This document shows positions 36,721 through 48,370 of a stretch of 64,000 nucleotides of DNA, in pieces. The position numbers and the translations under genes are program-made. Numbering within the stretch: position 1 is the first letter of the stretch; each line of letters begins with the position of its first letter. This DNA comes from Glandiceps talaboti. Its lineage: Eukaryota; Hemichordata; Enteropneusta; Spengelidae. The notes below the pieces were generated by a model. That model saw only the letters and a list, made by a program, of their open reading frames with translations, was not told the origin of the DNA and made no database searches. The stretch is from the NCBI RefSeq assembly GCF_964340395.1, contig NC_135569.1, positions 16,905,257 to 16,969,256 of the forward strand, written 5' to 3'.

Positions 36721-38023
36721 ACACATCGTCTGATATTTTAATTCACAGTGTTTCTTGTGACCGGCGCCTGTCAGCAGACTCTGCCATTTTTTTCATCATT
36801 CCATTGTATTTAAACCTTGTACTTGACATTTCGCAATATTTATAATTCTCAACAAAATACCTCAACATGCCTCACTTCGCTCGTACTCAAAGCAGCCCCG
36901 CGCGGTATGATCACTGACACTGATGACATGATGAGAGAGAACCTTTTCGGATTTACACGTAAAACGGGGAAAGATACGCAAAACATAATGCAAAGTCTGA
37001 AGCCAAATTAAAGTTGTAATTATTTTAATTATTTTTACTTGCCAAATATTTGCATTTTGGAAAGGCAAGACACGTTCATGTCGTTTAACTTTACATGTGA
37101 ACTGTCGGCCATAACTTCAACCGCATGCCTGGCATGCCCTTCCTTACGCAAGTTGTCTGAATTCTGGTTCACTGTCATTCCAACTTGCACGACAATATAG
37201 AATTAACCACAAGTTACATGTTATCTGAAAACATCACACTTTTATAGTGGGTCTGAAGTGTGATTTTAGTGAGTACCAAGAACGTCCTGTGTTGATACTC
37301 AAGATACTTGCTGTGGAAAATCGCTCGGTCAAATGCGGTCACCTTCAGCTTCTGGTCGAATCAGGATAGAGTATGCAAATGAGGATGTTGCGGACTGGCT
37401 GATTATGTAGAAAGGTGCAGAATTGGATTTGATGTTTACAACCCTGTTTCGAACAAACGCTTGTCATTTGGGCGCCCAATGCGTAGAATTATGACTATAG
37501 CACATATTACATTGCTTGTTTGACGTCAATAGTGTCTTTTGAAAAGTGGCAGTTTACTTAAAGTCTCGTCGACTGATTTCCAATATGGCGTCGGTCATTA
37601 TGCTCATTAACATATTCATTTTTTTTTCAAATTACAAAAAAAAATCATAAAAAATAAAAATGAGGATGTGCTGACTTGAAATTAACAAATCTGAGTAAGC
37701 TACCCCCTGCGCATCAACACGCCAGATATCAAAGCAATCTAATAAGAGGTTTTCAAGGAGTTGATGAAAATGACATTTTATGAAAAAAAATCATAAAAAA
37801 TTGAAAATGGCACAGATCAACTTGGCATGAACAAATCTGAATAGCCTCCCCCCAGGGAACATGCACACCAAATATCGAAGAATTCCGACTGTCACTTCCG
37901 GAGTAGATAGTAAAAATATAAAAGTTTGACGGACACCTATGATTCACTCTACTCTCTATACCTCAATACCCACCTATACCTAAAGCTACGCTTTCAGCTT
38001 TCGCTGACAGCGGAGCTAAAAAT

Positions 38024-38634
38024 TGAAAATATGTGTACGCTCGTTATATGTCCAAGAGACTGATCGACCAAGGATTACTGTGGCGTACACCATCAGGCAA
38101 ATTATCAAAACATTGACTTGTTTACGGTGCATAACTATCAGAAATATATTTATGTTAGTGCTAAAACTTTACACAAATGATTTTTGAAGTGATGTGGATG
38201 GCTATGCCATGTTTCGAACACGATGTGGATATTTTCACACACATAAAAATAACGACAAAATGGCCGTCGTGAATTTCAACACACAAGTAGCGGCAACAGG
38301 CAAATAACTTTTGACCGTAGTAACTGGTTCATATGATGTATCTGGTGCTGATATTTTAAACTACATTATGATTTTGTACGTGTTGTGTGAAAACGATGAC
38401 AGAAAAAGGACTATGGACTCATAATTTTGGGTTTGATTTCCAGTGAGCACTTCGATATAATCACCGTTCATGGCTTTCTAACGGAGTTTTCAATGGGAAT
38501 TTTTTTTTGGAAAAAAACGAAATGGTTTTCCTATGACATACATGTATGTAGTTCATCTTATTGAAAAATCTATTTTGGGTGTTTTTGGTTTTGTCTTTAC
38601 TTTACAGAGGTCTAAGGCTCAATTAGTTTTGTTT
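38024..38634. other. No gene recognised
   Basis: Apart from the first 50 bases, which continue the split direct repeat described at 35340-35692, nothing identifiable was seen. Confidence 0.5.
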
Positions 38635-38885
38635 ATGAAACTAAAAAACAAATACAGACAAACAACAACAGAGGAATCGTAAGTCAGTATCAACAATAAT
38701 GATTCTCTGCAGCAAGGATTAGTACATGTTTTCCTATGGGTGAAACAGTCACAATTGTACAAAACATATTAATTCTTGTTGCAGAGAGCATCATTTTTGA
38801 TGATCAGCTTTGTGGTTACTGTTGTTGATGTTTGTCAGTATTTGTTTATCTATTCGTTATTAGTTTGTTTTTGTAAACATACCTA
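38635..38885. repeat. Imperfect inverted repeat just upstream of the F-box frame
   Basis: The left arm near 38650-38725 contains ACAAATACAGACAAACAACA and TGATTCTCTGCAGCAAGGA. The right arm near 38780-38865 has the reverse complement with several mismatches. It could be a small MITE or the end structure of the element that carries the following genes. Confidence 0.55.
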
Positions 38886-38968
38886 ACTAGGCCAGAGCCT
38901 ATAGTGACATGTGTCTAATTTGTACTGCCACATCATATTTTTTATATGTACTTTTACAGCATCGAATT

Positions 38969-39743
38969 ATGTTGGATGTCCTGCCAATATTGGTGTTGCA
39001 GCTAGTGATTACCCACCTGGATATCCACGATATTGTGTCCATATGCCTGACGTGCAGGTCCCTAAATGATATTGTTTGCAACCTTGATGTGTGGGAGAAC
39101 GTGGTGATAACTATGACCAACTAACAAAAGTTTATGCCGATGTCATATTTAAACACTGTGCTTTCATTAAAACGCTGTACTTCATGTATGAGCATCGACT
39201 GTTACGAAATGATGTGTTCCCATTAACAATAGAACAGTCTTACCTTGGAAAATGTGCCTCCTTACATGTACTAAGCCTGAGTAAGAATTACACTATCAGT
39301 ACTCTTTCTTTCTTACAACACTTACCTCTTCTACAGAAACTAGACATCAGCAAGTGCTTAAATATTCAATCAGCAGATATTACAAAGTTTATACCAGAAA
39401 GTAAAAATCTCACGATTTTGAATATTTCGGAGTGTGTTGTAGAGTATAAGACATACTTACAGTTGTTCAGAAAACCCCAAACCTTGCTCAAGTTGATGCA
39501 AGCTACAGTTGTGAAATAACCTTGGAAGGTGCTACTAAATTATTGAAACATCATTTGGATCATTTGAACTTTCATCCAGATAAGTGGAACAATCAACATA
39601 AATGGCACACATTTTTAAAAACCGAAATAGAAACGTCTTTCGGTATAAATGTTGTTGAAGCCACAAGAACTGACCCAGCTTTTTATAAAGTGACATATGA
39701 AAACTTCAATATGTATGTTGACACATTTCTACTATCAGTATGA
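38969..39743 (+). pseudogene. F-box/LRR protein, frame-broken
   Basis: Following an acceptor-like TACTTTTACAG, the ATG at 38969 opens an F-box of about 40 residues: LPILVLQLVITHLDIHD, then CLTCRSLND and DVWENV. Near 39110 the frame moves to one starting YDQLTKVYADV, which carries leucine-rich repeats (for example LPLLQKLDISKCLNIQSADI and LTILNISEC). Near 39490 a second shift gives LAQVDASYSCEITLEGATK, ending at TGA 39741-39743. So this is an FBXL-like protein of about 250 residues with two single-base shifts. F-box proteins recruit substrates to SCF ubiquitin ligases; whether this one did is inference. Its stop overlaps the start of the next frame as ATGA. The shifts could be decay or assembly errors. 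Confidence 0.65.
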
Positions 39744-42700
39744 TAAGATTAAAACTTAGAAGCCTTGATAGAAACACAGAAGTCAGAACTATTTCTTCGG
39801 AAAACACAGTTTTATCATCAGCAGCAAACAGGATGAGGTCATATAGAGCAAGAATGAAAAAAGACACTGAAAAGTGGGAAAAACATAAAAGCTTAGAAGC
39901 TTTAAGAAAATATGAAGCAAGACAAAAAAGAACTGAAAAACAAAAAGAGAGAGATAGAGAGGCTGCTAGAATAAGACAAAGGAGATACTAGGAAAGAAAG
40001 AAAGCCAAAGCTTCAGAAGCTAACCAACATGACAAGGGTGAAGCGAACAAACAAAGAAAAATCCTTACTAGACACAAACAACAGGAAATGCGCAAATATT
40101 GGCGAGAAATGAAGAAGAAACAACGCGACTCATTAACTGCTCAGAAAAGAAGACGACAGAAAGAAAAAGATAGAGAAAGAAAGAGACTTAAAAGAAACAA
40201 AGTGAAGGAGAAGAAAAATGAGATGACATCTACAACACAAAGGCATGTATTGATAGAGAGGTCTGAACAGATGGAAAATGGTGATCACATAGATGGTGGA
40301 TACAAGTCACCAGAAGCTGTGAGGAAAACTGTGTACCGAGCTCAAAAAAATCTCCCACAAAACCCACACAAATATGCTGAAGTTGTGAAAGGTTTGATGA
40401 CTAGGGTGTCACCTAAAAAAACAACAGCCCTTCTTGCTCATGGTATTGATAGCAATGTTGAACTTTTGTCAAAGACAATGAGAACCATTAAAAAGTCACT
40501 GGCTGAACTGAAGTCAAAGCGAGCAGACAGGGATAGGCACTCAAGGAAATAGATTGTACGTTCATTACTGGTATCCAGAAAATACAGGAAAATGCGTGCA
40601 CAGGCAGCCATGTTAGGTCTTAACCATGAATTCATCAGAAGGTGTGACAAATCAATCCCTGGACTTGCAGAATTTAGCAATGCTAAACAGTTAAGGAAAA
40701 CAAGATCAGATAAAACAGCACATGTCTCCAAAAGTGTGGTAAATTTCTACCAACGACCAGATGTTTCTCGAGAGCTCCCTACTATGAGAACTGTATCTAA
40801 AAAAAAAATGGAAACCAGGAGAGTAATGGAGATGACAACTGATAGAGCGTATGAAGTGTGGAGAGAAGAAAATGAGCAGGTTAAACTTAGTAAAGCTACC
40901 TTCAAAAACTTCGACCCAAGAATGTCAAACCTATACAAAAACATATGTTGAACCAGTGTTTGTGTGAGAAATGTACAAATGTTATGTTAAAGCTAAACAC
41001 ACTTAATTCTGCAGCAGATAGATACAAATATAGTGAGATAAATATGATCTGATAAATGCAACCCTTTGCAAAAAAGAGAACCATCAACATTTACTAAGAT
41101 GTATAAATCGGCAGTGTTTGTGTGGTGTACACCAACTAAGGAAAAGACTCGAAGTTTTTTCACAAGAGCATGGCACAGAAGAGGTGACGTGGATGGTATG
41201 GGAAAGTAAGAAATTGTCTGTAATGATGAATGATGTATCTAAGACATCCTCTCGAAAAGTGATAGTCAGAAAAAATGGCCCACTGAACATGCTAGTAGAT
41301 GGACTAATTAATGACACACAACTGCTTGCAAAACACCTATTTGTTGCTAACTGGCAACAACAAAGTTATACAAAGATAAGTAAATCTGTTCCACTTCCAG
41401 ACAACACGGTTGTGATGGTTCTCGACTTTGCACAAAACTATGCCTGCATTAACCAAGATGAAATACAGTCAGCACATATTGGACCAACACACAGGCAACA
41501 GTTCACCCAATAGTAGCTGTCTACAACTGCTCCAATTGTACAAATAATCACACCATTCAAGAAGCTATGGTATTTATATCTGATGATCTAACTCATGACA
41601 GTCATGCTGTTTTCCACTTTATCAAATTGGCAAACCTGCATCTTACAGAAAGAAGAAATGTCAATGTAGAGAGAGAAGTACAGTTTAGTGATGGGTGCTC
41701 ATCACAGTACAAGTCCAAGGGACCCTTTTGTGACATTTCTTTCAGTGAAATGGACTTCGGATTTAAGATAGAGCGACATTACTTTGGTTCACAACATGGC
41801 AAGGGTCCCTGTGATGGTGTTGCAGGTACAGTCAAAAGTGCAGTCCGACAAGCAGTCATTTCACGTCAGGCAATAATCACAAATGCAAATGAGATGTTCC
41901 AGTATTGCCATAAATACCTCACAAGAGATGGTGTATGTGCAGCGTACAGACGCTCCTTCTTCTATGTACCTAAGGGCAGCATCAATCGAGAGCGGACAAC
42001 AATTAAGATTGGTAACAAAATCTGTTCCAGGAACTCAAACACTCCATGCAGTTAAATGTGTGAGACCAGGTGTTGTTAGTGTCCAGAAATTAAGCTGTTT
42101 CTGTACAAGCTGTATGACAGGTATGTCAGGATGTTCAAATGCAGCTCATGTTGAGGATTGGACATCAGTGACACTAAAGACGAAGAGTCTGATCAGTGAT
42201 GATACAACTAATAGTAATGATGATATGAATGGAAGAGATATGGTTACCAGTAATGGTGATGAGAGAAATGATATGGATACCAGTAATGATGAGAGAAGAG
42301 ATATGGTTACCAGTAATGATGATGAGAGAAGAGATATGGTTACCAGTAATGATGATGACAGAAGAGATATAGTTACCAGTAATGATGATGAGAGAAGAGA
42401 TATGGTTACCAGTGATGATGATGAGAGAATAGATATGGTAACCAGTAATGATGATGATGATGAGGGAAGAGATATGGTTACCAGTAATGATGATGATGAG
42501 AGAAGAGATATGGTTACCAGTAATGATGATGATGAGAGAAGAGATATGGTTACCAGTAATGATGATGATGAGAGAAGAGATATGGTTACCAGTAATGATG
42601 ATGTGAGAAGAGATATGGTTACCAGTAATGATGATGTGAGAAGAGATATGGTTACCAGTAATGATGATGAGAAGAGATATGGTTACCAGTAATGATGATG

Positions 42701-45338
42701 CTAGAAGAGATATGGTTACCAGTAATGATGATGAGAGAAGAGATATGGTTACCAGTAATGATGATGAGAGAAGAGATATGGTTACCAGTAATGATGATGA
42801 GAGAAGAGATATGGTTACCAGTAATGATGATGTGAGAAGAGATATGAATACCAGTAATGATGATGATGAGAGAAGAGATATGGTTACCAGTAATGATGAT
42901 GATGAGAGAAGAGATATGGTTGCCAGTAATGATGATGATGAGAGAAGAGATATGGTTACCAGTACTGATGATGAGAGAAGACATATGGTTACCAGTAATG
43001 ATGATGATGAGGGAAGAGATATGGTTACCAGTAATGATGATGATGAGAGAAGAGATATGGTTACCAGTAATGATAATTATGAGAGAAGAGATATGGTTAC
43101 CAGTAATGATGATGAGAGAAGAGATATGGTTACCAGTAATGATGATGATGAGAGAAGAGATATGGTTACCAGTAATGATGATGATAAGAGATGAGATATG
43201 GATACCAGTAATGATGATAAGAGAAGAGATATGGTTACCAGTAATGATGATGATGAGAGAAGAGATATGGATACCATAATGATGATGAGAGAAGACATAT
43301 GGTTACTAGTAATGATGATAATGATGAGAGAAGAGATATGGTTACCAGTACTGATGATGAGAGAAGACATATGGTTACCAGTAATGATGATGATGAGGGA
43401 AGAGATATGGTTACCAGTAATGATGATGATGAGAGAAGAGATATGGTTACCAGTAATGATAATTATGAGAGAAGAGATATGGTTACCAGTAATGATGATG
43501 AGAGAAGAGATATGGTTACCAGTAATGATGACGATGAGAGAAGAGATATGGTTACCAGTAATGATGATGATAAGAGATGAGATATGGATACCAGTAATGA
43601 TGATAAGAGAAGAGATATGGTTACCAGTAATGATGATGATGAGAGAAGAGATATGGATACCATAATGATGATGAGAGAAGACATATGGTTACTAGTAATG
43701 ATGATAATGATGAGAGAAGAGATATGGATACCAGTAATGATGATGAGAGAAGAGACATGGTTACTAGTAATGATGATGATGAGAGAAGAGATATGGTTAC
43801 CAGTAATGATGATGATAAGAGATGAGATATGGATACCAGTAATGATGATGATAAGAGAAGAGATATGGTTACCAGTAATGATGATGATGAGAGAAGAGAT
43901 ATGGTTACCAGTAATGATGATGATGAGAGAAGAGATATGGTTACCAGTAATGATGATGATAAGAGATGAGATATGGATACCAGTAATGATGATGATAAGA
44001 GAAGAGATATGGTTACCAGTAATGATGATGAGAGAAGAGATATGGTTACCAGTAATGATGATGATAAGAGAAGAGATATGGTTACCAGTAATGATGATGA
44101 TAAGAGAAGAGATATGGATACCAGTAATGATGATGAGAGAAGAGACATGGTTACCAGTAATGATGATGATAAGAGATGAGATATGGATACCAGTAATGAT
44201 GATGATAAGAGAAGAGATATGGTTACCAGTAATGATGATGATGATGAGAGAAGAGATATGGTTACCAGTAATGATGATGAGAGAAGAGATATGGTTACCA
44301 GTAATGATGATGATAAGAGATGAGATATGGATACCAGTAATGATGATGATAAGAGAAGAGATATGGTTACCAGTAATGATGATGAGAGAAGAGATATGGT
44401 TACCAGTAATGATGATGATAAGAGAAGAGATATGGTTACCAGTAATGATGATGATAAGAGAAGAGATATGGATACCAGTAATGATGATGAGAGAAGAGAC
44501 ATGGTTACCAGTAATGATGATGATGATGATGATGATGAGAAAAGAGATATGGTTACCAGTAATGATGATGATGAGAGAAGAGATATGGTTACCAGTAATG
44601 ATGATGATGAGAGAAGAGATATGGTTACCAGTAATGATGATGATGAGAGAAGAGATATGGTTACCAGTAATGATGATGATGAGAGAAGAGATATTGTTAC
44701 CAGTAATGATGATGAGAGAAGAGATATGGTTACCAGTAATGATGATGATGAGAGAAGAGATATGGTTACCAGTAATGATGATGATGAGAGAAGAGATATG
44801 GTTACTAGTAATGATGATGATAAGAGAAGAGATATGGTTACCAGTAATGATGATGAGAGAAGAGATATGGTTACCAGTAATGATGATGATAAGAGAAGAG
44901 ATATGGTTACCAGTAATGATGATGATAAGAGAAGAGATATGGATACCAGTAATGATGATGAGAGAAGAGACATGGTTACCAGTAATGATGATGATAAGAG
45001 ATGAGATATGGATACCAGTAATGATGATGATAAGAGAAGAGATATGGTTACCAGTAATGATGATGATGATGAGAGAAGAGATATGGTTACCAGTAATGAT
45101 GATGAGAGAAGAGATATGGTTACCAGTAATGATGATGATAAGAGATGAGATATGGATACCAGTAATGATGATGATAAGAGAAGAGATATGGTTACCAGTA
45201 ATGATGATGAGAGAAGAGATATGGTTACCAGTAATGATGATGATAAGAGAAGAGATATGGTTACCAGTAATGATGATGATAAGAGAAGAGATATGGATAC
45301 CAGTAATGATGATGAGAGAAGAGACATGGTTACCAGTA

Positions 45339-45369
<31 letters not shown>

Positions 45370-47579
45370 GAAAAGAGATATGGTTACCAGTAATGATGAT
45401 GATGAGAGAAGAGATATGGTTACCAGTAATGATGATGATGAGAGAAGAGATATGGTTACCAGTAATGATGATGATGAGAGAAGAGATATGGTTACCAGTA
45501 ATGATGATGATGAGAGAAGAGATATTGTTACCAGTAATGATGATGAGAGAAGAGATATGGTTACCAGTAATGATGATGATGAGAGAAGAGATATGGTTAC
45601 CAGTAATGATGATGATGAGAGAAGAGATATGGTTACTAGTAATGATGATGAAGGAAGAGATATGGTTACCAGTAATGATGATGAGAGAAGAGATATGGTT
45701 ACTAGTAATGATGATGAGAAAAGAGATATTGTTACCAGTAATGATGATGAGAGAAGAGATATGGTTACCAGTAATGATGATGATGATGAGAGAAGAGATA
45801 TGGTTACCAGTAATGATGATGAAGGAAGAGATATGGCTACCAGTAATGATGATGAGAGAAGGGATATGGTTACTAGTAATGATGATGAGAAAAGAGATAT
45901 GGTTACCAGTAATGATGATGAGAGAAGAGATATGGTTACTAGTAATGATGATGATGAGAGAAGAGATATGGTTACCAGTAATGATGATGAGAGAAGAGAT
46001 ATGGTTACCAGTAATGATGATGATGAGAGAAGAGATATGGTTACCAGTAATGATGATGAAGGAAGAGATATGGTTACCAGTAATGATGATGAGAGAAGAG
46101 ATATGGTTACTAGTAATGATGATGAGAAAAGAGATATGGTTACCAGTAATGATGATGAGAGAAGAGATATGGTTACCAGTAATGATGATGATGATGAGAG
46201 AAGAGATATGGTTACCAGTAATGATGATGATGAGAGAAGAGATATGGTTACTAGTAATGATGATGATGATGAGAAAAGAGATATGGTTACCAGTAATGAT
46301 GATGATGAGAAAAGAGATATGGTTACCAGTAATGATGATGAGATAAGAGATATGGTTACTAGTAATGATGATGATGATGAGAGAAGAGATATGGTTACTA
46401 GTAATGATGATGTGAGAAGAGATATGGTTACCAGTAATGATGATGAGAGAAGAGATATGGTTACTAGTGATGATGATGAGAGAAGAGATATGGTTACCAG
46501 TAATGATGATGAGGGAAGAGATATGGTTACCAGTAATGATGATGATGAGAGAAGAGATTTGGTTACCAGTAATGATGATGATGAGAGAAGAGATTTGGTT
46601 ACCAGTAATGATGATGATGAGAGAAGAGATATGGTTACTAGTAATGATGATGTGAGAAGAGATATGGTTACCAGTAATGATGATGATGAGAGAAGAGATA
46701 TGGTTACTAGTAATGATGATGTGAGAAGAGATACAGTTACTGGTAATGATGATGATCAAATCTGTCCTGAGACCAGTGGTGAAACTAGACAGACCAGTAA
46801 TGATAGGTAAATCTCTATCAATTTTGATTATGATCCTAATTTGCAAACAGTAAATGAAGGCAAATGTAATTTGAAGTCATTCAATAGATTGTCACATATA
46901 TATTTATACCAGAAAAGAAGATCCAAACATACATATGAATTAATTTTCATAATTATTAATTTTATCAGATTATTCTTCCAGCAAGTGTTCACAATTTTCG
47001 TAAACTAACGGAATTTGGATGTCATTGATTTCAGAGCAAGTCAGTGTTCAAATGTCAAAAGAGGAGCATTTGTAGCTGTCAAGTTACAAACGTCATTCAG
47101 ATGTCAAACAGTGTACATTGCTCAGGTAGGTGAATCTATCGAAAGTATAATTGTAGGTAAGTGTATGAGTAGAGATGTAAAGATGCAATCTGTAAGTCCA
47201 ATATTGAGGAGATCAAAAGTTCTCTTAAAGTCTAAATTCTTACGACAACAATGCATAAATGTGACGACAAGACAATTTAATTGCTGATGTAAAATGATTG
47301 TGATGCAGATTAACAATCTTAATTTTTTTTTTTCACATCTAGGTGCAAGCTGTTAGTGCTGACAATGTTATTCAACTGAAGTACTTAAACTTAAAGCAAC
47401 CAGGCGTTTATATATGGCCAGAAAAGGATGACGTGTCATGGGAACCGTTCCAAGCAGTTTTATTTGTTGTAAATACTCCAAGTCTGCGACCTGGAAGACA
47501 ATTACAGTTTTCGCTATCTTCAGGAGATTTGCAGTCATTGTCTTGTCTTGCTGGAAAAAACAAATACAAACTTCGTTGA
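39740..47579 (+). pseudogene. DDE-transposase-like gene with internal minisatellite, broken
   Basis: In order: a very basic coiled N-terminus (YRARMKKDTEKWEKH, KYWREMKKKQRDS); SPEAVRKTVYRAQKNLP; a Cys motif CLCEKC; the core MVLDFAQNYAC near 41420, VQFSDGCSSQYKSKGPF near 41685 and FGSQHGKGPCDGVAGTVKSA near 41785; then LSCFCTSC. The Asp residues of these blocks fit an RNase-H-like DDE core. I recall the family as numerous and unnamed in invertebrates. After the array (42205-46757) come two phase-consistent introns, 46807-47034 and 47126-47342, and a C-terminal module with LKYLNLKQPGVYIWPEKDD. Lesions: TAG at 39989 and 40550, and one-base shifts near 40950, 41035, 41490 and 41985. No terminal repeats were found. 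Confidence 0.7.
42205..46757 (+). repeat. 33/36/39-bp coding-type minisatellite, ~130 units
   Basis: The basic unit is AGAAGAGATATGGTTACC then AGTAATGATGATGATGAG, read in the host-gene frame as RRDMVTSNDDDE. Units differ by multiples of GAT, and blocks are duplicated as larger modules: about 386 bp (42950-43580) and about 825 bp (44327-45640). An AGA-to-TGA change within the unit recurs near 43193, 43578, 43823, 43967, 44177, 44321, 45002 and 45146. A 2-base loss (ACCATAATG) recurs at about 43275 and 43662. These stops and shifts prevent translation straight through. Because the unit is a multiple of three with few stops, long frames also appear in other phases and on the minus strand; they are artefacts. 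Confidence 0.95.
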
Positions 47580-47599
47580 TTCTTTTATGCCAAGTGCAA

Positions 47600-48370
47600 T
47601 CTTTACTTGTATAAACTTACCATTGATGTTTGAACTTTGTTATTCCAGAAACCTAGTGACAATCTTTACTTGAATAAACTTAACTTTGATGTTTGAACTT
47701 TGACATCCATGATCAATAAAATTATAGAAATCTAATGACAATCTTTACTTGAATAAACTTACAGGTGATGTTTGAACTTTGACATCCATGATCAATAAAA
47801 TTATAGAAATCTAATGACAATCTTTACTTGAATAAACTTACAGTTGATGTTTGAACTTTGACATCCATGATCAATAAAATTATAGAAATCTAATGACAAT
47901 CTTTACTTGAATAAACTTACAGTTGATGTTTGAACTTTGACATCCATGATCAGTAAAATTATAGAAATCTAATGGCAATCTTTACTTGAATAAACTTACA
48001 GTTGATGTTTGAACTTTGACATCCATGATCAATAAAATTATAGAAATCTAATGACAATCTTTACTTGAATAAACTTACAGTTGATGTTTGAACTTTGACA
48101 TCCATGATCAGTAAAATTATAGAAATCTAATGACAATCTTTACTTGAATAAACTTAACTTTGATGTTTGAACTTTGACATCCATGATCAATAAAATTATA
48201 GAAATCTAATGACAATCTTTACTTGAATAAACTTACAGTTGATGTTTGAACTTTGACATCCATGATCAGTAAAATTATAGAAATCTAATGACAATCTTTA
48301 CTTGAATAAACTTACCTTTGATGATTGAACTTTGACATCCATGATCAATTCTTTACTTGAATAAACTTAC
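47600..48370 (+). repeat. 79-bp tandem array rich in AATAAA, downstream of the transposase-like gene
   Basis: About 9-10 units of 79 bases follow the stop codon at 47577-47579. Each includes GACAATCTTTACTTGAATAA, GATGTTTGAACTTTGACATC and GATCAATAAAATTATAGAAA. Most units contain two AATAAA hexamers (GAATAAAC and TCAATAAAA); in some units the second is changed to CAGTAAA. The first and last units are more diverged, as expected for an array growing from the middle. Lying where the 3' end of the transcript should be, it offers up to about 16 possible polyadenylation signals. Confidence 0.92.

Larger units (their letters stand above)
31309..38023. mobile_element. Region bounded by ~610-bp inverted repeats
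   Basis: The left arm at about 31309-31922 begins TAGCTCCGCTGTCAGCGAAA. The right arm at about 37418-38023 is its reverse complement, including the shared blocks around CAATATGGC, TTGACGTCAATAG and GTTTCGAACA. The arms are perhaps 85-90 percent alike by eye. They enclose a small decayed spliced gene (33611-34360), a diverged 370-bp duplication (32630-33320), a ~225-bp direct repeat (35340-35690) and a small inverted-repeat element (36183-36720). A third short match to the tip, TAGCTCCGCTGT, lies at 35704. It may be one long-TIR element or two inverted copies; the flanks do not give a clear target duplication. Confidence 0.6.

Noticed and set aside
43584-46346. 920-codon plus-strand frame of MMMREEIWLPV repeats
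   Set aside because: This is an alternative phase of the same minisatellite. The flanking unique exons use the RRDMVTSNDD phase, so this one is an artefact.
43463-46846. 1127-codon minus-strand frame of Ile/Ser/Asn-His repeats
   Set aside because: It is the complement of the 36-bp minisatellite, which lacks stops in most frames; it has no non-repeat domain and no promoter context.
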